Assembly: GCF_005048265.1 (NCBI RefSeq)
Contig: NZ_SUNH01000007.1
Span: 124,001-188,000, forward strand
Direction: 5' to 3'
DNA length: 64,000 nucleotides
Origin: Paracoccus hibiscisoli
Lineage (GTDB): Bacteria; Pseudomonadota; Alphaproteobacteria; Rhodobacterales; Rhodobacteraceae
Shown here piece by piece: positions 18,403 through 29,109 of the stretch. The notes under the pieces were generated by a model, which saw nothing but the letters and a program-made list of their open reading frames with translations, searched no databases and was not told where the DNA came from. Position 1 is the first letter of the stretch, and each line of letters begins with the position of its first letter. Made by a program: the position numbers and the translations under genes.

Positions 18403-18660
18403 TCACTCGTCCACGCCGTGTTCGGCGTCCAGGCGGTTCATGCGCCAGGTGTAGAAGAAGATCAGCGCGATAAAGCACAGGATCGACCCCTGCTGCGCGA
18501 ACCAGAAGCCCAGATCGGTACCACCGACCGAGATGCCCGACAGCAGCGGCCTCAGAATGATGCCGAAGCCGTAAGACACCAGCGCCCAAATCGCGAGGCA
18601 GATGTAGATGATGCGTAGATTGGCCTGCCAATAGGCATTCGAGGATTGTCTGTCACTCAT
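18403..18660 (-). CDS. DUF4212 small subunit of the symporter
   Basis: The 85-residue protein has two hydrophobic spans and the family pattern YWQANLRIIYICLAIWALVSYG, with a C-terminal FIALIFFYTWRMNRLD. DUF4212 proteins occur next to the large sodium:solute symporter subunit and are thought to form one transporter with it. It starts the operon half that runs to the exonuclease gene. A 12-base palindrome lies 22 bases upstream of its start. Confidence 0.9.
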   Translation of the reverse strand: MSDRQSSNAYWQANLRIIYICLAIWALVSYGFGIILRPLLSGISVGGTDLGFWFAQQGSILCFIALIFFYTWRMNRLDAEHGVDE

Positions 18661-18681
18661 GTCCCTAGGTCCCTCCCTGTT

Positions 18682-18693
18682 CAGACATGTCTG
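18682..18693. promoter_or_regulatory. 12-bp palindrome upstream of the symporter genes
   Basis: CAGACATGTCTG is a perfect palindrome 22 bases before the DUF4212 start, in the 120-base gap after acs. It may be an operator for separate control of the transporter half of the cluster. Chance occurrence cannot be excluded for so short a site. Confidence 0.3.
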
Positions 18694-18780
18694 TCACTCC
18701 GCCCTTGTCTTGTTCCTGCCCGACCCCGGCGGCGGGTCCGGGCGGGCTTGCGGGGGACGCGGACGCCCCCCGGCCCGTCG

Positions 18781-20736
<1,956 letters not shown>

Positions 20737-20763
20737 GAGATCCCCCCTCGTCGTCGCAGTGAT

Positions 20764-20797
20764 GCGGCCAGATGCGCATCCATGGGATGCAGGCCGC
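20764..20797 (-). promoter_or_regulatory. nested hairpin in the acs leader
   Basis: Outer arms GCGGCC (20764-20769) and GGCCGC (20792-20797) enclose an inner perfect stem GCATCC/GGATGC (20776-20781 with 20785-20790) around a three-base loop. In the mRNA this hairpin sits 28-61 bases before the acs start codon, just ahead of the ribosome binding site. It could stabilise the transcript or modulate its translation. Confidence 0.5.
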
Positions 20798-20882
20798 CCT
20801 TGGGGGTATGTTAATCACATTTCCTTAATTCTGTTAAGTCATTTTTTATAAACGGAAATTTTGTAAATACGTTGACCGATGA

Positions 20883-22430
20883 TTAGTCGGTTTTGTAAAT
20901 TCTTTCACAAGGCTCGGCCAGGGCCACGCTGTCGGCCAGGGCGGCCCGCACTGCGGGCGACGCACCCATCGCCAGAACCCGCGTGCCGCGCGGCCCCATC
21001 CGGTCGGACAGATCGCGGATCATCTGCGCGCCGCTGCGGTCGATCAGGGTCACCTGCGCCATGTCCAGCACCAGCAGCCGGGGCTGCGCGTTGATGCGCG
21101 CCAGAACCCCCTCGATCCGCGCGACCGAGCCGAAGAAGACCGGCCCCGACAGATGGATCACCATGCGGTCGGGGTCCTCCGCGGGCAGCGTGGCGGGCGG
21201 ATGGGCCATGCCCTGATGCGCCATCCGCGCGATGAACAGCAGCCCCGTCAGCGCCATGCCGATCAGGATGCCCATGATCAGGTCGTGCAGGATCACCCCC
21301 AGAAAGGTCGCGGCCATGATCCCGGCCTCGGCCCGGTCGATGCGGATCAGGCTGGCGATGGCGTGCCATTCGATCATCTTCCAGCTGACCAGCATCAGCA
21401 GGCCCGCCAGCCCGGCGAGGGGAATAGCGCCCACCAGCGGCGCGGCCAGCATCAGGAACCCCAGCAGCAGGCCCGCATGGATCATGCCCGATGCGGGGCC
21501 GCGGCTGCCGGCCTTCACGTTGGTGGCGGTGCGCGCGATGGTGCCGGTGGTGCAGAAGCCGCCGAACAGACCCGCGCCGATATTGGCCAAGCCCTGGCCG
21601 ATCAGCTCGTCATCGGGGCGCATGCGGCTGCCCGACATCTGGTCGGCGACCATCGCCGACAGCAGCGATTCGATGGCCCCCAGCAGCGTGAAGGCCAGCG
21701 CAAAGGGCAGCGCGGCCTGAACCGCCGCCCAGTCCGGCATCGGCAGGATCGGCATGGGCAGGCCTGAGGGCAGCGCCCCGAACCGGTCAAAGACCGAGGG
21801 CGCGGGCAGGATCTGCGCCATCAGCGTCGCGGCCACGATGCCGACCAGCATCGCGGGCACGCGCGGTGCGAACCGCTGGCAGGCCAGGATGACGGCGATG
21901 GTCAGGGCCGCAATGGCCGCCGCGGCGGGGGTCAGCGTGTCGCGGACCTGCCACAGCGCGGCCAGCTTGGGGATCAGCAGGCCCGGCTCGGGCGCGGCGG
22001 GGGTCAGGCCCAGCAGGTCGCGCAGCTGGCTGGCCGCGATGATCACCGCGATGCCCGCCGTAAAGCCCACGATCACCGGATAGGGCACCAGCCGGATGAC
22101 GCCCCCAAGGCGCAGCACGCCGAGGGCGGCCAGCATCAATCCCGACAGCATCGTGGCCAGGATCAGCCCGTCCACGCCGATGGCCGCCACGCAGCCCGCG
22201 ACCAGCACGATGAAGGCGCCTGCAGGCCCGCCGATCTGGTGGCGGGTGCCGCCCATGGCGCTGACCAGAAAACCGCCGACGATGGCCGTGACCAACCCCC
22301 GGTCGGGGCCGACCCCGCTGGCGATGGCGATGGCCAGGGACAGCGGCAGGGCCACGATGGCGACGGTCAGGCCCGCCTGCAGATCCCTGAGATCGATGGA
22401 AACATCCAGAAAAGCAGGACGATAGCCCAT
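20883..22430 (-). CDS. SulP/SLC26 family anion transporter with STAS domain
   Basis: The 515-residue protein has the SLC26 fold: about 12 hydrophobic spans beginning with DLQAGLTVAIVALPLSLAIAIASGVGP, and a C-terminal cytoplasmic STAS domain (about residues 410-515, with VLDMAQVTLIDRSG). Members carry sulfate, bicarbonate, or dicarboxylates; the substrate here cannot be read from sequence. I chose the ATG at 22430, behind AAGGA, over one five codons upstream. The 3' side faces the AT-rich region upstream of acs. A role in carboxylate uptake is possible given the neighbour but not shown. Confidence 0.9.
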   Translation of the reverse strand: MGYRPAFLDVSIDLRDLQAGLTVAIVALPLSLAIAIASGVGPDRGLVTAIVGGFLVSAMGGTRHQIGGPAGAFIVLVAGCVAAIGVDGLILATMLSGLMLAALGVLRLGGVIRLVPYPVIVGFTAGIAVIIAASQLRDLLGLTPAAPEPGLLIPKLAALWQVRDTLTPAAAAIAALTIAVILACQRFAPRVPAMLVGIVAATLMAQILPAPSVFDRFGALPSGLPMPILPMPDWAAVQAALPFALAFTLLGAIESLLSAMVADQMSGSRMRPDDELIGQGLANIGAGLFGGFCTTGTIARTATNVKAGSRGPASGMIHAGLLLGFLMLAAPLVGAIPLAGLAGLLMLVSWKMIEWHAIASLIRIDRAEAGIMAATFLGVILHDLIMGILIGMALTGLLFIARMAHQGMAHPPATLPAEDPDRMVIHLSGPVFFGSVARIEGVLARINAQPRLLVLDMAQVTLIDRSGAQMIRDLSDRMGPRGTRVLAMGASPAVRAALADSVALAEPCERIYKTD

Positions 22431-22496
22431 GGGACATCCTTGCATGGCCGGGGCCGAGGTTGCCCCCGGCCCCGGCCCCTTGTCAATGACCGCCGC

Positions 22497-24791
22497 CTAT
22501 TGCGGGCGGTCCATCCGGGCATAGACGCAGACCCGTCCGCGCACGCCCTGAGACCAGTTCAGGCGGATCTGGCGCTTTGTGTTGCCCTGCTCGACCTGCA
22601 CCACGGGGCTGGCATCCAGCCGCGTGCCATTGGAGGTCAGCAGGTTGGTCTCGGTCACCACCGACTGCACCGAACGCGCCCATCCCTGGAACGGCAGACC
22701 GGTCAGATCGGGTGACGACCAGGTTGCCGCCGCGGTGTTCTGGGTCATCTGGATCATCAGCGGGTTCGCGACATAGGTGTTGACCCCGTTGAAGGTGTTG
22801 GCCTCGAACTGCAGGTTGCGCATGCCGTTATAGTTCAGATCCGCAATCGAGGTGTCGACCCGGTCGATCCGCTCGATATTGCCGAACAGCGCCTTGAAGA
22901 CGTTGCCAACGACGTTCAGACCCTGGATGAAATGCCCGGTGCCATAGGGCTTGACCGTGATCCAGGTGAACCAGGGCACGGTGTTCGAACACAGGAACGT
23001 GTTGCCCGTCAGGGTCAGGCCGCCAAAGCTGAACTCTGACCCGGTGAAGTTCGGAAAGGCGCTGTGCTCGTTCGTCCATTCGATCGACGCGTTGTCGACG
23101 TAATTGCCCGTGACGGTGGTCTGGACGTTGGGCTGCGTCAGCACCAGCCCCGCATAGCGCAGCCCCTCGCCCGAGCCGTCGCCCTGGAACCAGTGGTTGC
23201 CGGTAATGATGTGCCCGCCGCCATTGGCCACCAGGAAATGCGCGAACCGGACAAAGCGGTTGTTGCGGATCTTGATGTCGTTGGCGTTCACGTTGATCGC
23301 GACGGTGGTGCGCTGCTGGGCGGGCAGGTCCATGTCGTTGGACAGGAACTGGCAGTTGTCGACCAGCAGATCCTGGCAGCCGCGCCCGATCGAGGTGATG
23401 CCGCGATCCTTGGGCCGGGTGAAGTAGCAGTCCGAGAACTGGAACATCTCGCCCTGCGGGGGCAGCAGGACGGCGCTGGAGATGCGGTCGCAGCCAAAAT
23501 CGATCTTGGAGAAGTTCAGGCGGCTAAGCTCTCGCACCCCGGAAAAGTCGAACAGATAGCGGAAGCGTTCGAAATTATAGGTCCGCGTGCCCGCCCCGCC
23601 GAACAGGGGCTGTGACAGGGTCAGGGTGCCCTGGGTCACGTTCTTGCTGTTGACATAGACCTCGCGGCCGACGCCGTTGCCGTTCACGCGGCTGCCGACC
23701 TCGATCGCGGCGACATTGGCCACGTTGCTCAGCAGGAAGGGTTGGTTCGGGGTATAGGTCGCGACGCTGGTGGTGCGGCCGGTTTCCCAGGCAGGCCCCG
23801 GCTTGGCCTGGATCGAGCCGTTCTGGATCACCCGACGGTTCGAGAACCCCTCCAGCGTGGGGGCAAGGTCGGCGAGGATCAGCGGCTCGTCCAGGTCGAC
23901 ACGGCGACCGCACAGGTCCAGCGAGATGTGGTCGGTAAAGCCCATCAGCGCCTGCAGCGCCTTCTTCATGCCCAGGGTCTCGTCCCCGAAGGCATCGGCA
24001 TAGGTCGGGAAATCAAAGCTGCGCAGAAAGACCACGCGGGTCGCGGCGGGGGTGCTGATGCGGCCCTTGAACCGGATGCGGCTGTTGATCGAGATATCGC
24101 CCGAGATGAAGAAATTGCCCGACGGCACGACGATCTGCCCGCCGCCCGCCGCGGAATCCGCCGCCAGAAAGGCCGCACGGTCATTCGTGACACCGTTGCC
24201 CACCGCCCCGAAATCGCGCACATCGACCCAGTCCAGCAGCGAGGGCACGAAGGCCGCGGTGATATCCTCGATGCGGATCGATTCGATGCGGAAGGCACCG
24301 CCATTCGCGCCCACCAGATCCAGCCCGAAATGGCCATAGACGGGACGCGTGCCCCAGGGCATGTCCACGCCCGCGCGGTTGCCGACCCCCACAATGGCGC
24401 TGACCTCGACCACCTCGCCATAGTTGCGCAGGGACACGGTGCGGCCCACGGTGATCAGCCCCGTCACCGCGTTGCGCGACCCGTCGCCCGCCCAGCCCGC
24501 GATCTGCACCCCCGCCAGCGCGCCCGCCACCGCCTTGACCCGCGCCGACACGCGCAGATAGACGCCCGGGATCATCGGCGTCTCGCCCATGAAGCGGACG
24601 CTGGTGGTGGTCTGCTGCTTGACGATCTCCAGGCAGGCGCCGAAATCCTGGTCGGCGGGCACCAGGGCGGCATTGGCGGCCTGGTCCCAGGTCGGGCTGC
24701 CCGACACGCCGGTGCTGCGCGACCAGGCGCCCAGGCCCGCCCGGAACGCGGGTGGCATCAGCAGCAGCCCGTTGGTGATGGCAATGTTCAT
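22497..24791 (-). CDS. right-handed beta-helix protein, candidate GTA head-spike fibre
   Basis: The 764-residue protein has no signal peptide. Its N-terminal 180 residues form a probable beta-sandwich, followed by DWVDVRDFGAVGNGVTNDRAAF. That is the classic start of a GH28/pectate-lyase-like beta-helix in phage tailspikes, and repeated N-x-F/N-x-V rungs run to about residue 680. Such an architecture fits a surface-binding spike. In Rhodobacter capsulatus the GTA head spikes (GhsA and GhsB) are encoded apart from the main cluster; this gene lies about 8 kb from the GTA operon and could be the GhsB counterpart. That assignment is inference; a prophage remnant or secreted glycosidase is the alternative. 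Confidence 0.7.
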   Translation of the reverse strand: MNIAITNGLLLMPPAFRAGLGAWSRSTGVSGSPTWDQAANAALVPADQDFGACLEIVKQQTTTSVRFMGETPMIPGVYLRVSARVKAVAGALAGVQIAGWAGDGSRNAVTGLITVGRTVSLRNYGEVVEVSAIVGVGNRAGVDMPWGTRPVYGHFGLDLVGANGGAFRIESIRIEDITAAFVPSLLDWVDVRDFGAVGNGVTNDRAAFLAADSAAGGGQIVVPSGNFFISGDISINSRIRFKGRISTPAATRVVFLRSFDFPTYADAFGDETLGMKKALQALMGFTDHISLDLCGRRVDLDEPLILADLAPTLEGFSNRRVIQNGSIQAKPGPAWETGRTTSVATYTPNQPFLLSNVANVAAIEVGSRVNGNGVGREVYVNSKNVTQGTLTLSQPLFGGAGTRTYNFERFRYLFDFSGVRELSRLNFSKIDFGCDRISSAVLLPPQGEMFQFSDCYFTRPKDRGITSIGRGCQDLLVDNCQFLSNDMDLPAQQRTTVAINVNANDIKIRNNRFVRFAHFLVANGGGHIITGNHWFQGDGSGEGLRYAGLVLTQPNVQTTVTGNYVDNASIEWTNEHSAFPNFTGSEFSFGGLTLTGNTFLCSNTVPWFTWITVKPYGTGHFIQGLNVVGNVFKALFGNIERIDRVDTSIADLNYNGMRNLQFEANTFNGVNTYVANPLMIQMTQNTAAATWSSPDLTGLPFQGWARSVQSVVTETNLLTSNGTRLDASPVVQVEQGNTKRQIRLNWSQGVRGRVCVYARMDRPQ

Positions 24792-24859
24792 CGGCTATCC
24801 CTCCGTAACGGCATGGCGGGCGGGCCTGCGATGACCCGCCGTGATGTCCGAAGGAATAG

Positions 24860-24875
24860 TTGATGAAAGGTTAAC
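24860..24875. promoter_or_regulatory. CtrA-like box upstream of the beta-helix gene
   Basis: The plus strand reads TTGA-N7-TTAAC, one mismatch from the CtrA consensus TTAA-N7-TTAAC. It lies about 70-85 bases upstream of the beta-helix gene start. CtrA is a known activator of GTA-associated functions in Rhodobacteraceae, which fits a spike role for the gene. Confidence 0.4.
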
Positions 24876-24941
24876 GGGGCCTGAAGACAGCGCGCGCTGC
24901 AACGGCGCGATCCGCAACATCGCGGGTCGCACCGGTGCACC

Positions 24942-26528
24942 TTAGCCCTGGTTGAACACCAGCTTGCCGTCCAGCGCATCCAGGATCAGGCCGCGCGTCT
25001 CATCGACCCCGTAAAGCGCGATGAAGCCGCCAAAGCGCGGACCCTGATCGGCGCCCAGCAGCACCTGATACAGCGCCGCGAACCAGTCGCGCAGCGGCTC
25101 GAACCCGTGCTCCTTGCCGACGGCAAAGACCATCGACTGCAGCGTCTCGGGGTCGGCGGGCTGGTCCCATGCGGCGAGGCGGTCGGCCAGGTCCTGCATC
25201 GCCGCGCGTTCGACATCCGTGGGGGCGCGGAACTGGCGCGAGGGCGCCACGAAGTCGGTGAAATAGCGCAGCGCAAAGCCCGCCGCCTGATCCAGACCCG
25301 GATGCGTCTCGGGGCTGGCATCGGGCGCATAGCGCCGGATGAAGCCCCACAGCCCCTCCTTGTCCGCGGCCCCCGCGACGGACGCCAGGTTCAGCAGCAT
25401 CTGGAACGGGATCGCCATGTCGGATGCGGGCACGTCGCCGCCATGGATGTGCCAGACCGGGTTCGCCAGCTTCTGCTCAGGCGTCTGGTCGGGATAGGCG
25501 CGCAGCTGCTGGTGGTATTCGTCCACCGCCTTGGGGATCACGTCCAGATGCATCCGCTTGGCCGTCTTGGGCTTGAGATACATGAAATAGGACAGGCTCT
25601 CGGTCGAGGCGTATTTCAGCCAGTCGTCGATCGACAGGCCGTTGCCCTTGGACTTGCTGATCTTCTGGCCGTCCTGATCCAGGAACAACTCATAGGTGAA
25701 ATGCTCGGGCTGGCGCCCGCCCAGGATCTCACAGATGCCGTCATAGATGGGGGTGTTGGTGCTGTGATCCTTGCCATACATCTCGAAATCCACGTCCAGC
25801 GCGGCCCAACGGGCGCCGAAATCGGGCTTCCACTGCAGCTTCACGTTGCCGCCGGTGACCGGCAGGGTGATCTCCTCGCCGTCCTCGTCAAAGGTGATGG
25901 TCCCGGCCTTGGCGTCGACATGCTTGATCGGCACGTACAGCACGCGCCCGGTCTTGGGGCTGATCGGCAGGAAGCAGGAATAGGTCTGCTGACGCTCCTC
26001 GCGCAGGCTGGCCAGCATCACGGCCATGATGTCGTCATAGCGCTCGGCGGCGCGCAGCAGCACGGCATCGAACTGGCCCGACTTGTAGAACTCCGTCGCG
26101 CTGACGAATTCGTAGTCAAACCCGAACGTGTCCAGAAAGCGGCGCAGCATGGCGTTGTTGTGATCGCCAAAGCTGTCATATTCGCCGAACGGGTCGGGCA
26201 CCGCAGTCAGCGGCAGCTGCAGATGCTGCTTGAGCATCTCCTGATCCGGGACGTTCTCGGGGACCTTGCGCATGCCGTCCAGATCATCGCTGAAACAGAT
26301 CAGACGGGTCGGAATGTCGCTGATCTCCTGAAAGGCGCGGCGGATCATCGTGGTGCGCGCGACCTCTCCGAAGGTGCCGATATGGGGCAGCCCCGAGGGG
26401 CCATAGCCCGTCTCGAACAGGACATAGCCCTTTTCAGGGGGCTGTTTCTCGTACCGCTTGAGCACCCGGCGCGCCTCTTCGAACGGCCAGGCCTTCGAGG
26501 TCATCGCGGCTTCGCGCAGGGTGGTCAT
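24942..26528 (-). CDS. lysK: lysyl-tRNA synthetase, class I
   Basis: LysK charges tRNA-Lys. This is the class I enzyme, typical of archaea and alphaproteobacteria rather than the class II LysS. In the 528-residue product the HIGH-type motif is PHIGT (residues 48-52) and the KMSKS-type motif KISKSKGN lies near residue 290. The ATG at 26528 was chosen because AGGAG lies eight bases upstream and the product then has the normal family N-terminus; a much longer in-frame extension is non-coding. It is divergent from the TerB gene, and their promoters overlap. Confidence 0.97.
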   Translation of the reverse strand: MTTLREAAMTSKAWPFEEARRVLKRYEKQPPEKGYVLFETGYGPSGLPHIGTFGEVARTTMIRRAFQEISDIPTRLICFSDDLDGMRKVPENVPDQEMLKQHLQLPLTAVPDPFGEYDSFGDHNNAMLRRFLDTFGFDYEFVSATEFYKSGQFDAVLLRAAERYDDIMAVMLASLREERQQTYSCFLPISPKTGRVLYVPIKHVDAKAGTITFDEDGEEITLPVTGGNVKLQWKPDFGARWAALDVDFEMYGKDHSTNTPIYDGICEILGGRQPEHFTYELFLDQDGQKISKSKGNGLSIDDWLKYASTESLSYFMYLKPKTAKRMHLDVIPKAVDEYHQQLRAYPDQTPEQKLANPVWHIHGGDVPASDMAIPFQMLLNLASVAGAADKEGLWGFIRRYAPDASPETHPGLDQAAGFALRYFTDFVAPSRQFRAPTDVERAAMQDLADRLAAWDQPADPETLQSMVFAVGKEHGFEPLRDWFAALYQVLLGADQGPRFGGFIALYGVDETRGLILDALDGKLVFNQG

Positions 26529-26556
26529 GGGCGGATCTCCTGTCATGGGTCCGGAA

Positions 26557-26591
26557 CGCTTATTGAAAGCGCCACCGATCGTCAATAATTT
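26557..26591. promoter_or_regulatory. overlapping divergent promoters of lysK and terB-like gene
   Basis: Plus strand: TTGAAA (26563-26568), 17 bases, TAATTT (26586-26591). Minus strand: TTGACG (26585-26580), 17 bases, TAAGCG (26562-26557). Both use the same 35 bases, so two polymerases could not bind at once. A perfect inverted repeat TTATTGA/TCAATAA (26560-26566 and 26582-26588) underlies the symmetry. Confidence 0.5.
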
Positions 26592-26616
26592 GCACCCGAA
26601 CGAAGCGGAGACCCCC

Positions 26617-27039
26617 ATGACCATCGACCTGCCTTCCCTGTCCCCCTGCGACGCGCTGGTCGCGGTGATGGTGGCCGTGTCCGCGTCGGACAGCACGATC
26701 CGCACCTCCGAGCTGGTCGCGATCCAGCGCATGGTCGATCATGCGCCGGTCTTTGCGGCCTATGACGACGACCGCATCCGCGCGATCAGCCAGACCGTGA
26801 TGACGTTGTTCGATGAGGAGGACGGCATCGACGCGCTGTTCGGCCTGATCCGCGACGCTTTGCCCGAAAAGCTGTACGAGACCGCCTATGCGCTGGCCTG
26901 CGACGTGGGCGCCGCCGATGGCCGCCTCTACGAGGGCGAGGTCGTGATGCTGGCCGAGATCCGCGACCAGCTGAACATCAGCCGCCTGCATGCCGCCGCG
27001 ATCGAGCTGTCGGCCCGCGTGCGACACATGACCGTCTGA
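26617..27039 (+). CDS. TerB family (tellurite-resistance-like) protein
   Basis: The 140-residue, all-helical protein has the TerB pattern: [21 protein letters not shown] near the start and [18 protein letters not shown] near residue 110, with the acidic loops that bind metal in TerB. The family is linked to envelope and stress responses, but its biochemical role is unknown, and no other ter gene is nearby. I chose the ATG at 26617, which follows a GCGGAG binding site and gives the standard domain start. Its TGA stop directly abuts the stop of the converging dacB gene. Confidence 0.85.
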   Translation: MTIDLPSLSPCDALVAVMVAVSASDSTIRTSELVAIQRMVDHAPVFAAYDDDRIRAISQTVMTLFDEEDGIDALFGLIRDALPEKLYETAYALACDVGAADGRLYEGEVVMLAEIRDQLNISRLHAAAIELSARVRHMTV

Positions 27040-28416
27040 TCAGGCCAGCCGGGCGGCAAAGCTGCCCAGCAGGTCGGCCTGCACCGCCTTGGCCCGCGCG
27101 GTCCAGGTGCTGACGCCTGCGGGCAGCTCTTGCCCGATGGCGGCCTGGCGGCGGGCGGGATCGGTGCAGAAGATCGCAAAGACCCCCTGCGCCCCCGACG
27201 GCGCGGTGACATAGCCCGCCAGGTTCGACACGAAGTTCAGCGTCCCCGTCTTGGCCGCGATGCGCGGCGCGTCCGGGGCATCGGACAGCGGCTGGTCGCG
27301 CATCAGGCCCGCCAGGTCCAGGTCGCGCCCCGGCCCGGACAGGATGCGCGTCATCGCCCAGGGGCTGATGCGGCTGTCACCCGACAGGCCCGAATGATCG
27401 GCCAGCCGCACCCCCTGCCCCGCATCGCCCAGCCAGACCCGCATCGCCTCGCCCGATCCGACCAGATCGGCCGCACCGCTGGCATACAGGCCGATCGCCT
27501 CGGCCGTCAGGTTGGTGGAATAGCGCAGCATGTCGCGCAGCAGCATCTGCAGCGGCGGGCTGTCGTGATGGGCCAGCACCGGCCCCTCGGGCAGGCGGTC
27601 CAGCACCTCGGGCGACGGCAGGACCAGCCCGCGCGCCCGGCACAGGGTCTGGAACACGTCGGCGGCATACAGCTCCGGCAGGCGCACGGGCAACCAGCGG
27701 CTGCCGGTCCGGCCCATCGCGGCGCGCGACACGGTCCAGTATTCCCGCTCCAGATCCTGGCGATAGCGGAACAGGTCGGGGTGATCGCCGGGCATGGCCG
27801 TCACCGTATAGGCGCGCGGCGACAGGGAGGTGCCGCGGGCCTCGACGCTCATCTGATGCTCGACCCCGACGCGTGTCCAGCCCAGATGGACCCGGTTGAA
27901 GTTCAGCATCATCCCCGAGACCGAGGGGTTGTAGGGCAGATGATCGGCCTGTTCGGGGGCGATTTCGGGAATGGCAGGCAGCGCGCCGCCCCAGATGCCA
28001 AAGCGCGCGGGCGCGGGCAGGCCCAGCCCGGCCAGATCATCGGCCAGCCGCGCCAGATCGTCGGTGGCCAGCACCGGATCGCCCCCGCCCGCCAGGATCA
28101 GCATGTCGCCGTCACGGATGATCCGCGTGCGGAACCGGTGCGTGGGCCCAAGCCGGTCCAGCGCATAGGCGGCGGTGATCGCCTTCATCGTGCTGGCGGG
28201 CGCCAGGGGGGCGGCGGCCTGCCCAAGGGCCAGGGCCTCGCGCCCGTCAGACAGCGCATAGGCCACGCGACCGGGCAGTGCTGCACGCGCCACGATGGAC
28301 CGCGGGTCAGGCACGGGACGCGCAAGCGGGCGCAGGTCCAACCCCTGCGCGGACAGGGGCAGCGGGGCCAGCGCGGCCCCCAGCAGCGCCAGAAATCGGC
28401 GGCGGTGGAGGGTCAT
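27040..28416 (-). CDS. dacB: D-alanyl-D-alanine carboxypeptidase/endopeptidase (PBP4 type)
   Basis: This peptidase S13 enzyme cuts D-Ala-D-Ala ends and cross-bridges of peptidoglycan in the periplasm. The 458-residue protein has a signal peptide with an RRRF start (residues 5-8) that could be Tat-compatible. Its motifs are Ser75-TMK78, Ser300-TN302 and a KTGTLN motif near residue 390. The large inserted domain between SxxK and SxN is present as in PBP4. The gene is translationally coupled to nadD (ATGA overlap). Confidence 0.94.
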   Translation of the reverse strand: MTLHRRRFLALLGAALAPLPLSAQGLDLRPLARPVPDPRSIVARAALPGRVAYALSDGREALALGQAAAPLAPASTMKAITAAYALDRLGPTHRFRTRIIRDGDMLILAGGGDPVLATDDLARLADDLAGLGLPAPARFGIWGGALPAIPEIAPEQADHLPYNPSVSGMMLNFNRVHLGWTRVGVEHQMSVEARGTSLSPRAYTVTAMPGDHPDLFRYRQDLEREYWTVSRAAMGRTGSRWLPVRLPELYAADVFQTLCRARGLVLPSPEVLDRLPEGPVLAHHDSPPLQMLLRDMLRYSTNLTAEAIGLYASGAADLVGSGEAMRVWLGDAGQGVRLADHSGLSGDSRISPWAMTRILSGPGRDLDLAGLMRDQPLSDAPDAPRIAAKTGTLNFVSNLAGYVTAPSGAQGVFAIFCTDPARRQAAIGQELPAGVSTWTARAKAVQADLLGSFAARLA

Positions 28417-29009
28417 GGGGCGGCCCCCTCTCTCAACCGGGTGGAGGACAGGCCGGACATCGGCAGGTTCAGCAGCACCCAGGCCGGCGCGGGCATCCCG
28501 GCCAGCAGAGGGGCGCGACCCTCAGGTAGGCGTGCGTCGCGCAGCACGGTGGCCGCAACCGACTGGCGTGCCGCCAGCCGCGATCCCGGCCGCGCCATCA
28601 CCGCCAGCGGCACCTGATCCGCGATCTGGCGCCAGCGGTCCCAGTGGTGGAACTGGACCATGTTGTCCGACCCCATCAGCCAGACGAACCGAACGCCGGG
28701 ATACAACGGGGCCAGCGCCGCCAGCGTGTCGGCGGTCTTGCGCAGGCCAAGCCGCGCCTCGATGTCGGTGGCGATGATGCGCGGATCGTGCAGCATGGCG
28801 CGCGCCGCCGCCAACCGCCCGTCCAAGGGCGCAGGGCCGCGCGTTTTCAGCGGATTGCCCGGAGAGACCAGCCACCAGACCCGGTCCAGGTCCAGACGGC
28901 GCAACGCGACGCGGCTGATCAGCAGATGGCCGTCATGGGCCGGATCGAAGGACCCGCCCAGAATGCCGATGCGCTGCCCAGGCCGCGCGAGGGGAAAGCC
29001 CGTCCGCAT
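28413..29009 (-). CDS. nadD: nicotinate-nucleotide adenylyltransferase
   Basis: NadD joins nicotinate mononucleotide to ATP in NAD synthesis. The 198-residue product carries GGSFDPAHDGH, with the HxGH catalytic signature at residues 25-28, WLMGSDNM in the middle, and the C-terminal SSTRLRE motif. Length and motifs are standard. In many relatives rsfS and proB lie beside nadD, but here the partner is dacB downstream. Confidence 0.95.
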   Translation of the reverse strand: MRTGFPLARPGQRIGILGGSFDPAHDGHLLISRVALRRLDLDRVWWLVSPGNPLKTRGPAPLDGRLAAARAMLHDPRIIATDIEARLGLRKTADTLAALAPLYPGVRFVWLMGSDNMVQFHHWDRWRQIADQVPLAVMARPGSRLAARQSVAATVLRDARLPEGRAPLLAGMPAPAWVLLNLPMSGLSSTRLREGAAP

Positions 29010-29109
29010 CCGGTCCGATTAGCGCAACCCGGCGCGCAGGCCAAGCAAGGGAATGGGGAAAATGGGTCGGATCGCGATGCCGGGCGCGCGGCCCGGCATC
29101 GCGGCCGTG

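Noticed and set aside
20810..20882. CtrA or FNR/CRP sites in the AT-rich region upstream of acs
   Set aside because: TTAA repeats are spaced 5 and 10 bases apart rather than 7, and no full FNR or CRP dyad fits.
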